DNA from: Pontibacillus yanchengensis
GTDB lineage: Bacteria; Bacillota; Bacilli; Bacillales; BH030062
Length of the DNA: 64,000 nucleotides
Reading direction: 5' to 3'
Assembly (NCBI RefSeq): GCF_009856295.1
Contig: NZ_WMEU01000001.1
Span: 496,001 to 560,000 of the forward strand
Shown: piece by piece, positions 35,752 to 43,716 of the stretch
Numbering within the stretch: the stretch's first letter is position 1
Layout of the letters: each line of letters begins with the position of its first letter
The notes under the pieces: model-generated
What the model saw: the letters and a program-made list of their open reading frames with translations, nothing else
Told to the model about the DNA's origin: nothing
Database searches by the model: none
Program-made: the position numbers and the translations under genes

Positions 35752-36273
35752 ATGAGCCAAACTGTTAAAAAAGAGATATGGGACTGGACGAAGGCTATTA
35801 TAATTGCTTTTGTTCTAGCTTTTGTAATTCGGAACTATATCTTTGCTACATCTATTGTGGAAGGAACCAGTATGGACCCTACTCTTAAAGATGGCGAACG
35901 TGTCATGTACAATAAAATAGTGTACATAATGGATAATCCTGAGCGTGGAGACATTGTTATCATTCAACGTCCTACAAAAAATTATGTAAAACGTGTCATT
36001 GGGTTACCTGGGGATGAAATACAGGTGAAAGGCCATGAATTATACGTGAATGGAAAAAAATCTGAACAAGAGTACCTCAATGAACAAGCTATTCGACAAA
36101 CAGGTGATTTTGGTCCACGTTCTGTACCAAAAGACCACTACTTCGTTATGGGAGATAATCGTGATATTTCTAAAGATAGCCGAAATGGATTAGGCTTTAT
36201 TAAACGTGATGAAGTCATTGGTCGCTCGGAGCTAGTAATATATCCATTTGATGAATTGGATATGACCAGATAA
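35752..36273 (+). CDS. Type I signal peptidase
   Basis: Removes Sec/Tat signal peptides on the outer membrane face. 173 residues: one N-terminal membrane segment (~13-30), catalytic Ser40 in GTSMDPTL, general base Lys80 in YVKRVIGLPGD, and the box MGDNRDISKDSRNGLGFI. This is the P-type of B. subtilis SipS/T/U/V; which paralog is unclear. Start 35752 follows AAAGGAAG; a GTG 18 bases up is within that site. Own terminator. Confidence 0.94.
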   Translation: MSQTVKKEIWDWTKAIIIAFVLAFVIRNYIFATSIVEGTSMDPTLKDGERVMYNKIVYIMDNPERGDIVIIQRPTKNYVKRVIGLPGDEIQVKGHELYVNGKKSEQEYLNEQAIRQTGDFGPRSVPKDHYFVMGDNRDISKDSRNGLGFIKRDEVIGRSELVIYPFDELDMTR

Positions 36274-36280
36274 CTGTAAA

Positions 36281-36315
36281 AGACCCCTGTACTACTAAAG
36301 TGCAGGGGTTTTTTA
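36281..36315 (+). terminator. Terminator of the signal peptidase gene
   Basis: ACCCCTG...CAGGGGT hairpin with a six-T run. 36316-36506 has no gene. Confidence 0.82.
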
Positions 36316-36506
36316 GAAACGATAGTTCAAAAAACTAGAAGTATCCTAAATTGTATGTATCACTTTCCACTTCACTGCTTTCAATGGACACATCCTCCAC
36401 CGAGTTTATGAGGTTAGAGCTATGCTAATTTTCCTAAATATGCAACAATGAATGTATCACGATTTTTTAAAAATGTCTATCTTATCGATATTCCTTTCTT
36501 TCCTTT

Positions 36507-36547
36507 TAAAAAAGGATAAAGAAACTTACTCTTTATCCCTTTTTTAA
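36507..36547. terminator. Terminator of the YvrJ-like gene
   Basis: AAAAAGGATAAAG and CTTTATCCCTTTTT around a short loop, T runs both ways; four bases past the YvrJ stop on the minus strand. Confidence 0.8.
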
Positions 36548-36551
36548 AAAA

Positions 36552-36689
36552 TTACCCTTTAATATTTCCAGCTAAGGAATGGATGCTTGAAATAAGCATA
36601 TCCAGTTTTCCTTCCATGCGATGCAACAAGTAAAAGGAAAGCACTACAGGAAAACCAATTTCGGGGATCCAGGTCATCCATTGATCCAT
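36552..36689 (-). CDS. YvrJ family small membrane protein
   Basis: 45 residues: MDQWMTWIPEIGFPVVLSFY, then LLHRMEGKLDMLISSIHSL. This is the YvrJ pattern (W..I...GFP...T.YLL.R.E.KLD.L). One membrane segment; function unknown, and similar genes accompany phage-like and sporulation loci. AAGGAGG lies seven bases before the ATG. Confidence 0.85.
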   Translation of the reverse strand: MDQWMTWIPEIGFPVVLSFYLLHRMEGKLDMLISSIHSLAGNIKG

Positions 36690-36965
36690 ACTAATACCTC
36701 CTTTTCTATTTCTTCCTTAAAAGAATGCTCCTTTTGGAACTATATGAATTTCTCTACTTATTCCATATCTTCCACACAATTCGTTTTTTTCTTTGAAAGA
36801 AGGTTGTATAGTCAAAAATTTTTACTTAATTCATTTTAATGTATGTTTTTAACTTTTTGCTAACCAGAGGCAACTACATAAGATTATTTGTTGTAGCGGT
36901 TAATATTTAATTTTCATCCACACTAATCCCCCCTCTAAACACTAGTTGGAGGTGAGAAGAAACGA

Positions 36966-37163
36966 TTGTTTATTCCCCCCACAAAACCTCCCTTCATAGT
37001 AATAATCGTCTGCCTTTTGAATGAAGGTGTCTACTTCGATAATAAAGAATCTTGTGGTTCAATGGGAGTAACATATGCGCTGGGGCTGGACGTGGCCCCA
37101 ATACATATTAAGTTATACACAAGCCAACAATTTTATAGTATCCTAGACAATAAAAAAAGATGA
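36966..37163 (+). CDS. Doubtful small ORF running into a repeat fragment
   Basis: A TTG at 36966 follows GGAGGTGAG at a long spacing and opens a 65-codon frame whose first ~35 residues (MFIPPTKPPFIVIIVCLLNEGV) look like a short membrane peptide. The last ~28 codons lie in the bcr-like repeat fragment at 37078, so an original stop has probably been lost or replaced. Weak; the stretch 36690-36965 upstream shows no gene. Confidence 0.3.
   Translation: MFIPPTKPPFIVIIVCLLNEGVYFDNKESCGSMGVTYALGLDVAPIHIKLYTSQQFYSILDNKKR
37078..37150 (+). repeat. bcr-like intergenic repeat, 3' end fragment
   Basis: GCTGGGGCTGGACGTGGCC, ATTAAGTTATACACA and a TTTTATAGTATCCTAGAC-like tail match the end of copy A (1263-1325) in order. 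Only the last ~70 bases of the element are present. Confidence 0.6.
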
Positions 37164-37182
37164 ATCGATTAACGATTCATCT
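37151..37182 (-). terminator. Terminator of the 26-aa gene
   Basis: GATGAATCG and CGATTCATC around a five-base loop; seven T follow on the minus strand. Confidence 0.82.
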
Positions 37183-37192
37183 ACATTCGATA

Positions 37193-37273
37193 TTAACTAT
37201 GGTCAAACATGCAATATCCAATATTAACAATAAGTATAATTAATGAAACTGTTCCAAATACCGCTTCATACAT
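37193..37273 (-). CDS. Tiny hydrophobic peptide (26 aa), holin-like toxin candidate
   Basis: MYEAVFGTVSLIILIVNIGY then CMFDHS: a single membrane segment, perfect TAGGAGGTGG site and a strong terminator right after the stop. A YEA start followed by one membrane helix recalls short holin-like/type I toxin peptides of Bacillaceae. Only size and pattern support that; no antisense RNA could be shown. 37274-37459 is otherwise empty. Confidence 0.55.
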   Translation of the reverse strand: MYEAVFGTVSLIILIVNIGYCMFDHS

Positions 37274-37459
37274 TTTGGGGCCACCTCCTAATTAGTCTTA
37301 TCATATGTATTTTATCAAAAAAACAGATAAAATATAGATCTCATCTCCTCTCTTATTTTAGCACATAAATCAAGTATTTATTAGCAATTAATGGGTACAG
37401 ACAAAGGTCTCATGTGATAAACTAATAGCATCAATTGTTCACTGAAAGTAGGTGAAAAC

Positions 37460-38617
37460 ATGGCACATTGTCCGTATTGCGGGACTCCTATTTATGATAA
37501 TGAATCATACTGCGTTTATTGTGGAGAAAAATTACCTGCTGACCTAAGTGAAAGAGTACACCCTGACTATTTTAATGGCTTTAATCGCTGGTGGTTATTG
37601 CCAATGGTTGTTCTTTTATTATCTATCATTTCATTAGGATCTACATATTTTATTATGGAGCAAAAGACAGTAACAGCTCAAGCAAAATTTCACACAGGAG
37701 AACAAATTGCTTTGGAAGGAAACTACAGCAAAGCAAAAGATTATTTCAAAGCAGCTGAGATGCTTACCCATCAATTCCCAGCAGCATCACAAAATAAACA
37801 ATTTATGAAAATCGCTTTGCAAGTACAATCCTATATAGATGAAGCCAGAAATCAAACCTACAACCATCAATATCAATCCTCTCTTGAAACGTTAACAGCA
37901 GCTGAGGAGCTTCTTACCAATTACAATGGTGAAGTGGTTCGAAATTTAATAGAAGATATTGTGTTGTTACGAAACAATACCAAAGTAGATCAGCTTCAAC
38001 AAACCATGGAAGATAAGCCTTCTATTGAGGAATTAAAAAGTTTACTATGGCAAGCAGACTCGATCCCGACAGATGCTGCTAAAAAAATAACGAAACAAAT
38101 TCGCGAGCAGATTGTCGCTCATTCTTTTTCAAATGCGAATGAGAGATTAAAACAAAAGCAATTTTCAAAAGCAAGAAGCTTTGTTGAAGAAGGATTAAGA
38201 TATGCACCTAATAGTAATAAGCTTCAAAGTTTAAAAACAACGATAGAAAAAGGAAAAACAGCATTCGAAACAGCCCAACAAAATCGCATTGAACAAGCAA
38301 TCAATGCTGCAGAAAAAGAGCGTGAAAAGAATCAAACGGACGCTGTAAAAGTTACATCTCTTGAAGCTACAATAAATGAATTTGGAGATCTCGTTATCAA
38401 AGGAAAAATTAAAAGTGTGGCTACGGTACCAATTAACTCTGTATCTTTATCTTATATTCTAGTGAATGGTTCCGGTGAGAAAGTACTCTCCAATGAAGTG
38501 TACTCTTATCCAGACACACTTTATCCAGGCGAAACTGGCAATGTAGAATTCACCCATTACGATGTACAGAATTCCTTCAATGTAAAAGTAGATAAAGTAA
38601 AATGGTTTTTAGAATAG
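37460..38617 (+). CDS. Zinc-ribbon membrane protein with helical repeats and FxLYD-like domain
   Basis: 385 residues. An N-terminal zinc ribbon (C4/C7 and C18/C21) faces the cytoplasm, one membrane helix lies at ~44-66, then an external region of TPR-like helices (~75-290) and a beta-rich FxLYD-like domain (~295-385). The layout (zinc ribbon, TM, external sensor) is shared with TcaA-type envelope proteins, though the external domains differ. It is 19 bases upstream of a membrane serine protease and surely co-transcribed, so a joint envelope role is plausible. No family name is certain. Confidence 0.8.
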   Translation: MAHCPYCGTPIYDNESYCVYCGEKLPADLSERVHPDYFNGFNRWWLLPMVVLLLSIISLGSTYFIMEQKTVTAQAKFHTGEQIALEGNYSKAKDYFKAAEMLTHQFPAASQNKQFMKIALQVQSYIDEARNQTYNHQYQSSLETLTAAEELLTNYNGEVVRNLIEDIVLLRNNTKVDQLQQTMEDKPSIEELKSLLWQADSIPTDAAKKITKQIREQIVAHSFSNANERLKQKQFSKARSFVEEGLRYAPNSNKLQSLKTTIEKGKTAFETAQQNRIEQAINAAEKEREKNQTDAVKVTSLEATINEFGDLVIKGKIKSVATVPINSVSLSYILVNGSGEKVLSNEVYSYPDTLYPGETGNVEFTHYDVQNSFNVKVDKVKWFLE

Positions 38618-38636
38618 CAACGTTCGGAGTGAGTTT

Positions 38637-39818
38637 ATGAACAATAAACACCTGACCTTCCCTATCCTGCTTACTATACTTGTTGTGGTTTTTACTGCAT
38701 TTGGTGTGTATTGGCTAAATAATACAGTTTATAAACAATCCATTACAGCAACAAGTACCCTCGCTCAAGAAGTGAATAAGGAAAACACATCCACAAGTAT
38801 AGATATGAAGACGATTATTCATGAAGCTGAAAAAAACGTCGTACAAATTGAAGCAAAAGCTGAATGGGGAGAAAATATAGGATCTGGGTTTCTCTTTAAT
38901 GATAAAGGAGATATTATCACCAATGCCCATGTTGTAAAAGATGCAGAAACGGTACAAGTTACAACTGCAAATGCTCAGACGTTTATTGCTGCTGTTGTTG
39001 GTATAGGAAAAGAAACAGATATTGCTGTAATCAGAGTCCCCTCTTTAGCGAATCGCACCCCTATGACTATTGGAACAAATACAGATGTAGAGATTGGCGA
39101 TGAGATTATTGCAGTCGGAAGTCCTTTAGGGTTACAAAACACTGTTACCACGGGCATAGTTTCCGGGAAGGGCCGCGATTTCGAGATTGATGAATTTAAA
39201 TATGTGAATGCTTTTCAAATTTCCGCTCCCATTACACACGGAAATAGTGGAGGTCCTTTAATTCACCGCCAAACTGGAAAGATTATAGCAATTAACTCAG
39301 CAGGCACCAATCAAGGAGGAATTGGATTTAGTATTCCTCTTTCAGATGTGATGGATCAAGTTACAAGTTGGTCAGAACAAGCGGATTCAAAAGATTTAGT
39401 GTATAAAGGTAGTCTTAGCTCTACAACAATTGATACTAAGAAACTGAAAGAAGACGCTCGTTACTTATACAGTTATTTCAATGAAAGTTTATTGATGAGA
39501 GATTATATATCTGCATATGGTATGTTGGGAAGTGAATGGCAAGCAAAACAATCCTATACACAATTTCGAGACATGTATGTACATACAACAGATATTACAA
39601 TTTCAAACGTCCAAGTAAACATCAATGAACATAATCAGGTCAAACTAACATTAACTAGCGACCATGTTATTCGTAAAGAAGACCAACAGAAAGTAACAGA
39701 ACGATATAATTCAACCTATACAATAGGTTATGAAAATGATCAATTAAAGTTATTAAATAGTAAACGAGAATTAGTGTCCACCACAACCCATTTAGAGGAT
39801 AGTCAAAATGAATCTTAG
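38637..39818 (+). CDS. Membrane-anchored trypsin-like serine protease (S1C/HtrA type, no PDZ)
   Basis: 393 residues: an N-terminal anchor (~8-30), a protease domain (~60-245) with complete triad His98 (TNAHVV), Asp128 (ETDIAVI), Ser204 (HGNSGGPL), and a C-terminal ~110-residue domain of NTF2-like appearance (YLYSYFNESLLMRDYISAYGML...). The PDZ domain typical of HtrA/HtrB is absent. Acts outside the membrane, probably on envelope proteins. Second gene of a pair with the zinc-ribbon protein; a terminator follows. Confidence 0.87.
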   Translation: MNNKHLTFPILLTILVVVFTAFGVYWLNNTVYKQSITATSTLAQEVNKENTSTSIDMKTIIHEAEKNVVQIEAKAEWGENIGSGFLFNDKGDIITNAHVVKDAETVQVTTANAQTFIAAVVGIGKETDIAVIRVPSLANRTPMTIGTNTDVEIGDEIIAVGSPLGLQNTVTTGIVSGKGRDFEIDEFKYVNAFQISAPITHGNSGGPLIHRQTGKIIAINSAGTNQGGIGFSIPLSDVMDQVTSWSEQADSKDLVYKGSLSSTTIDTKKLKEDARYLYSYFNESLLMRDYISAYGMLGSEWQAKQSYTQFRDMYVHTTDITISNVQVNINEHNQVKLTLTSDHVIRKEDQQKVTERYNSTYTIGYENDQLKLLNSKRELVSTTTHLEDSQNES

Positions 39819-39873
39819 AAAGTTTCATCACTGCCTTCCCTTTCATTAAACCAAAACAACCTTAATTAAAGTG

Positions 39874-39908
39874 AAAACCCTAGTTCTTTCAAATGAATTA
39901 GGGTTTTT
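39874..39908 (+). terminator. Terminator of the protease operon
   Basis: AAAACCCTAGTTC/GAATTAGGGTTTT hairpin with a T-run. Confidence 0.8.
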
Positions 39909-40012
39909 ATCAATTATTTATTATTATTACACCCAACTACATTCAACTCTACCTCGATATTGGAACCAATTTTATAGTTTGGTCACAATATCGACATCTC
40001 TTATTGAAGAAA

Positions 40013-40030
40013 TTGTGAAATTATTCACAA
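40013..40030. promoter_or_regulatory. Rex operator upstream of doxX
   Basis: TTGTGAAATTATTCACAA is a perfect TTGTGA-N6-TCACAA Rex site, the second in the window. It lies 125 bases before the DoxX gene with only promoter-like AT-rich sequence between, so DoxX is predicted to be derepressed when NADH is high (low oxygen). Confidence 0.83.
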
Positions 40031-40154
40031 ATTTATTTTTTTTTCCATTAGCCATGCTACACTATAGATGTAAAGAAAAGATTCACTTTAAAAGCTGGCT
40101 TTAGTGATTACCAAGCATTATCAAATTTAAACCATTTATAAGGAGTGGTGAGTT

Positions 40155-40673
40155 ATGTTTACTAAAATGTTGAGAGAAAACAAGTTGGCTGCAGCTGTAT
40201 TAACCTTCTTAAGAGTGTACTTAGGTTATCAATGGATTACAGCAGGTTGGGGTAAAGTTACAGGTGGATTTGATGCAACTGGATTTATGCAAGGTGCTAT
40301 TGGAAAAGCAACTGGTGATCATCCAGCCGTTCAAGGTTGGTGGGCGAGCTTTTTAAAAAATGTTGCCGTACCAAATGGTGAATTGTTTAGCTTCCTAGTT
40401 GCATGGGGGGAACTTTTAGTAGGTATTGCACTTATTCTTGGTCTATTCACAACTATTGCAACTCTAATGGGTATTACAATGAATTTTGCTTTCTTATTCA
40501 GTGGAACAACCAGCACCAATCCGCAGATGGTATTAATCGCAATTTTCATACTAGTAGCTGGTTTCAATGCTGGTAAATATGGCTTAGATCGTTGGGTTAT
40601 CCCATTCATCAGAAAACAAATGAATCATAAAAAGGAAATAGATAACAAAAAACTTGAATTAGAATATAAGTAA
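40155..40673 (+). CDS. DoxX family membrane protein
   Basis: 172 residues with four membrane segments in the DoxX/DoxD pattern: FLRVYLGYQWITAGWGKV, AWGELLVGIALILGLFTT, then two more and a basic tail. DoxX members are linked to thiosulfate:quinone oxidoreductase subunits or to redox/oxidative-stress complexes. The role here is not known. AAGGAGTGG site; Rex site upstream and terminator downstream make it a one-gene, redox-controlled unit. Confidence 0.87.
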   Translation: MFTKMLRENKLAAAVLTFLRVYLGYQWITAGWGKVTGGFDATGFMQGAIGKATGDHPAVQGWWASFLKNVAVPNGELFSFLVAWGELLVGIALILGLFTTIATLMGITMNFAFLFSGTTSTNPQMVLIAIFILVAGFNAGKYGLDRWVIPFIRKQMNHKKEIDNKKLELEYK

Positions 40674-40686
40674 ATAACTTCATCTT

Positions 40687-40722
40687 CAGCCCGTACCTGG
40701 GAATTTCTAGGTGCGGGCTTTC
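40687..40722 (+). terminator. Terminator of doxX
   Basis: AGCCCGTACCTGG and CTAGGTGCGGGCT pair with one mismatch; TTTC follows. Confidence 0.75.
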
Positions 40723-40876
40723 ACTCGTAATCAATGTTGTATGCTACATAAAATTGTCTTTACTATCCAATTTTCTCAAGATATGAAAAGATTAAAAGAT
40801 TCTTCATTTCCCTCTCTCACCTCTCTTTTGATATAGTAGAATGATACATACACCTATTTAAAAGGGATTGAAGAAT

Positions 40877-41626
40877 ATGACGTTAACGATGATGTTTATT
40901 GTATTACTAGTTGGTATTTGTGCAGGTTTTATTAATGTTCTTGCAGGTGGAGGCTCCCTCCTCACACTACCAATGCTGATCTTTTTAAACTTACCTTCTG
41001 CTATGGCAAATGGTACAAACCGAATTGCCATTTTAGCACAAAATATCACAGCTATTGCATCCTTCCGTAATAGCGGTATTTTTCATTGGAAACTTGCAGT
41101 GTTCCTTTCATTCCCTGCTGTTCTAGGGTCCATTGCCGGTTCTAAGATGGCGATTGAACTATCAGATGATTTATTCAATCGAATCTTATCCATTGTTATG
41201 GTTTTTGTCTTAATTACTATTATAGTTCAACCACAACGTTGGTTTACACAAGTTACCTCAAACATGACAACAAAAAAAAGAGTATTACTTTTTATTGTAT
41301 TTCTACTCGTAGGATTTTACGGTGGATTTATCCAAGCAGGCGTTGGACTTGTCATCGTGATGATGCTTACGTTAACAACTGGAATGAATTTAGTACATAT
41401 TAATAGTTTAAAGGTTTTTATTGTTGCTATTTATACCTTTTCTTCTATTATTGTATTCCTTATTAACGATCAGATTCACTGGGGATACGGCTTAGTACTT
41501 GCACTTGGAAATAGCATAGGTGCAATAATTGGAAGTAAATCTGCAGTTAAGAAAGGAGAAGGATTTGTACGCATTGTTATGGTTGTTGCTGTTCTATTCA
41601 TGAGTGTCCGTCTCTGGTTTACTTAA
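40877..41626 (+). CDS. TauE/SafE family sulfite/organosulfonate exporter
   Basis: 249 residues with about seven or eight membrane segments and two family repeats (GFINVLAGGGSLLTLP..., GFYGGFIQAGVGLVIV). Predicted anion or sulfur-compound exporter; the substrate cannot be read from the sequence. ATG 40877 is chosen over a TTG nine bases up because AAAAGGGA then has proper spacing. Its 3' end overlaps the convergent gene by eight bases. Confidence 0.88.
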   Translation: MTLTMMFIVLLVGICAGFINVLAGGGSLLTLPMLIFLNLPSAMANGTNRIAILAQNITAIASFRNSGIFHWKLAVFLSFPAVLGSIAGSKMAIELSDDLFNRILSIVMVFVLITIIVQPQRWFTQVTSNMTTKKRVLLFIVFLLVGFYGGFIQAGVGLVIVMMLTLTTGMNLVHINSLKVFIVAIYTFSSIIVFLINDQIHWGYGLVLALGNSIGAIIGSKSAVKKGEGFVRIVMVVAVLFMSVRLWFT

Positions 41627-42173
41627 ATACATATTCCACCAAGTGTAGAGGGGTTGTTTTCCCATCAATAAGGCATAACAAAGTCCATGTATTTTCTTTT
41701 GTACAATATTCTTCTAGACTTATTGTATGAGTATTATTTAATTTTTCGATGTCTATCGGGATATCCATTGGAGCAAATACCAATAAAGGTGGGATGGTGG
41801 ATTGGTATGGTAAAAAACCAGTTAATGGATCACCATATCTGGGCTTCACACTAACAGGCGACCAAGAATGATGGTAATGGGCTATTTGAAACAGAGCCTC
41901 ATTTTCAGGAGGTCGTTCAGGGATAGGCATAAAAGCAAACCGAACATCATTCCTTTCTGGATAAATGATCATTAGTTGATTTCTTCTGTACTTTACATAT
42001 GATGGATTACCATTAATCATAAATGTGCATTCCTCTTCTATTATTTCTTTCCATGCACAATATGAAAGAAGATTTTCATTAACATGAATAGAATGGTAAC
42101 TACATAAGTTTACTACAATCATTCTATCCTGATCTTTAACATGAATTTCGTCTAGAAGTTTGGTAGATTTCAC
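41619..42173 (-). CDS. Hypothetical cytoplasmic protein (184 aa)
   Basis: No membrane segment, signal or repeat. The protein has aromatic- and Pro-rich blocks (EEECTFMINGNPSYVKYRRNQL, MPIPERPPENEALFQIAHYHH). I considered ComK because of an E-C-F-x-I/V-N-x-x-P resemblance, but the rest does not follow that family. GAAAGGAATG site before the ATG. Convergent with the TauE gene and divergent from the plus-strand carotenoid operon. Confidence 0.7.
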   Translation of the reverse strand: MKSTKLLDEIHVKDQDRMIVVNLCSYHSIHVNENLLSYCAWKEIIEEECTFMINGNPSYVKYRRNQLMIIYPERNDVRFAFMPIPERPPENEALFQIAHYHHSWSPVSVKPRYGDPLTGFLPYQSTIPPLLVFAPMDIPIDIEKLNNTHTISLEEYCTKENTWTLLCLIDGKTTPLHLVEYVFK

Positions 42174-42285
42174 ATTGTCATTCCTTTCTATTTTCTACCC
42201 TATTTTTTCATAACACATTACTATTATAAGAAGTGTTATTTTTTATATTACAATATTCATATATCTACAAGTAGAGGGTGATTAT

Positions 42286-43044
42286 GTGTCCGTTTGGCTA
42301 TTCCGATTTTATCTTATTTGGTTTGGGTGCGGATTTGTATTATTAAGTTTTGATATTCTCCCACCTGCACTACAATGGGCAAATGCAGTATTTTTAACAC
42401 TTGCAGGTTTACTTGGTGGTATATATTTCTTAAAGCAGTATGGTCCAAAAAAAGGCATTACCTATAGTTTATTTGTTATTATTATGTCGATTTCTATCGA
42501 ACATATAGGCGTCCAATATCAATGGTGGTTTGGCCACTATCATTACACACAAGATTTCGGTCCAATGATTGGAGGGGTCCCTTTTGCAATTGGTTTTGCC
42601 TGGCTAATGGTCATGGCAGGTGCTCATGAGATATCTAGGACGCTACTTCACCGGCTTTCCAATCTAGTATATCTATTACTATTTATTATTGTTGGTGGTC
42701 TATTGGCTGTAAGTATTGATTTGATTTTAGATCCTGTCGCATTTCATGTTAAGAATTATTGGGTATGGACAAAAGGAAGTTTTTATTACGATATTCCTTT
42801 TACTAACTTTAGTGGCTGGTTTATATTAGCTGCTTTTTTCCAACTATTGGCGCATATTTGGTTCTACAAGGATCCCCCTAAAGACATGATATGGCGAACA
42901 AGAGTTATTGTCGTATATAGTAGCACCCAGATACTATTTATTTGGCTTGCTTTTTTAGGAGGCTTATATGGTGCCGCTCTCCTCGTAACAAGTTTAATGC
43001 TACTATGGGGACTAGTTTATATAAAAATGAGGCATGATTCATGA
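42286..43044 (+). CDS. Carotenoid biosynthesis membrane protein (DUF422/CruF-like)
   Basis: 252 residues with about seven membrane segments; the core IEHIGVQYQWWFGHYHYTQDFGP, GGVPFAIGFAWLMVMAGA and a DPVAFHVKNYWVW block match the DUF422 family. It contains CruF (carotenoid 1',2'-hydratase) and related pigment proteins. First gene of a four-gene plus-strand operon; its stop overlaps the next start by four bases. The start is GTG with AGAGGGTG upstream. The reaction on a C30 backbone is not known. Confidence 0.83.
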   Translation: MSVWLFRFYLIWFGCGFVLLSFDILPPALQWANAVFLTLAGLLGGIYFLKQYGPKKGITYSLFVIIMSISIEHIGVQYQWWFGHYHYTQDFGPMIGGVPFAIGFAWLMVMAGAHEISRTLLHRLSNLVYLLLFIIVGGLLAVSIDLILDPVAFHVKNYWVWTKGSFYYDIPFTNFSGWFILAAFFQLLAHIWFYKDPPKDMIWRTRVIVVYSSTQILFIWLAFLGGLYGAALLVTSLMLLWGLVYIKMRHDS

Positions 43045-43703
43045 TACCCGCTAATAAAAGTAGGTTCTGGGAAAAAGGATTTGATTTCTTTGTCAAACGC
43101 TTAGCCAGATTTCATTTTCAGAATGTATATATCAACGGGGCTCCCCCTTCGTCATCCAAAAGAACATTATTCCTAGTCAATCATAGCGCTTGGTGGGACC
43201 CCATCATTATTTTCTTATTAAATCAACATATATTCCATGGTGAATCATATGCGATGATGCATGAAGAGGGTATTAAAAAGGTACCCATTTTCAGACGTCT
43301 AGGAGCTTTCTCCATTAATCGAAATAACCCAAAAGACATATTAAACTCATTGAAATATGCAAGTGAACAATTGAACCATGGCCATAATGTTTGGATCTTT
43401 CCACAAGGAGATGAGCAACATCTCGAGAAACGTCCACTTGAATTTAGCAATGGAGCAGCTTATATAACTGAAAAAACCAAAGAGGTGCAAGTTATTCCCA
43501 TTGCTATATATTATACATTTCAATCAACTCGCAAAGCGTATGTATATATATCCATTGGCGAAAGCATCTTTCCAAGCCACTATAATCATTTAAAGAAAGA
43601 GGCTAGAACTCAATTTTTTGAGGAGCACTGTACTACACTACTCGATCAACTAAAGCAACGCATTATTCTCAATAAAACGGATTCTTTTCGCCGATTTTAC
43701 TAA
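43041..43703 (+). CDS. PlsC-type acyltransferase of the carotenoid operon
   Basis: 220-residue 1-acyl-glycerol-phosphate acyltransferase family member: NHSAWWD (HX4D, the catalytic motif), a second block GAFSINRNN and FPQGDEQ (FPEG-like). In this operon it probably attaches a fatty acyl group to the glycosylated carotenoid. That would be analogous to staphyloxanthin's last step but using a different protein family from CrtO. A housekeeping phospholipid role is the alternative. Overlaps its upstream neighbour by four bases. Confidence 0.82.
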   Translation: MIPANKSRFWEKGFDFFVKRLARFHFQNVYINGAPPSSSKRTLFLVNHSAWWDPIIIFLLNQHIFHGESYAMMHEEGIKKVPIFRRLGAFSINRNNPKDILNSLKYASEQLNHGHNVWIFPQGDEQHLEKRPLEFSNGAAYITEKTKEVQVIPIAIYYTFQSTRKAYVYISIGESIFPSHYNHLKKEARTQFFEEHCTTLLDQLKQRIILNKTDSFRRFY

Positions 43704-43716
43704 GGAGTTGTGTAAC

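Noticed and set aside
36411..36430. TTAGAGCTATGCT, identical to part of a type II-A CRISPR repeat
   Set aside because: A single occurrence, no second repeat, no spacers and no cas genes; chance match.
41619..42173. Possible ComK
   Set aside because: Only a short E-C-F-x-N block recalls ComK; the Cys/Gly-Arg region and the later FPT..C.W motif are absent.
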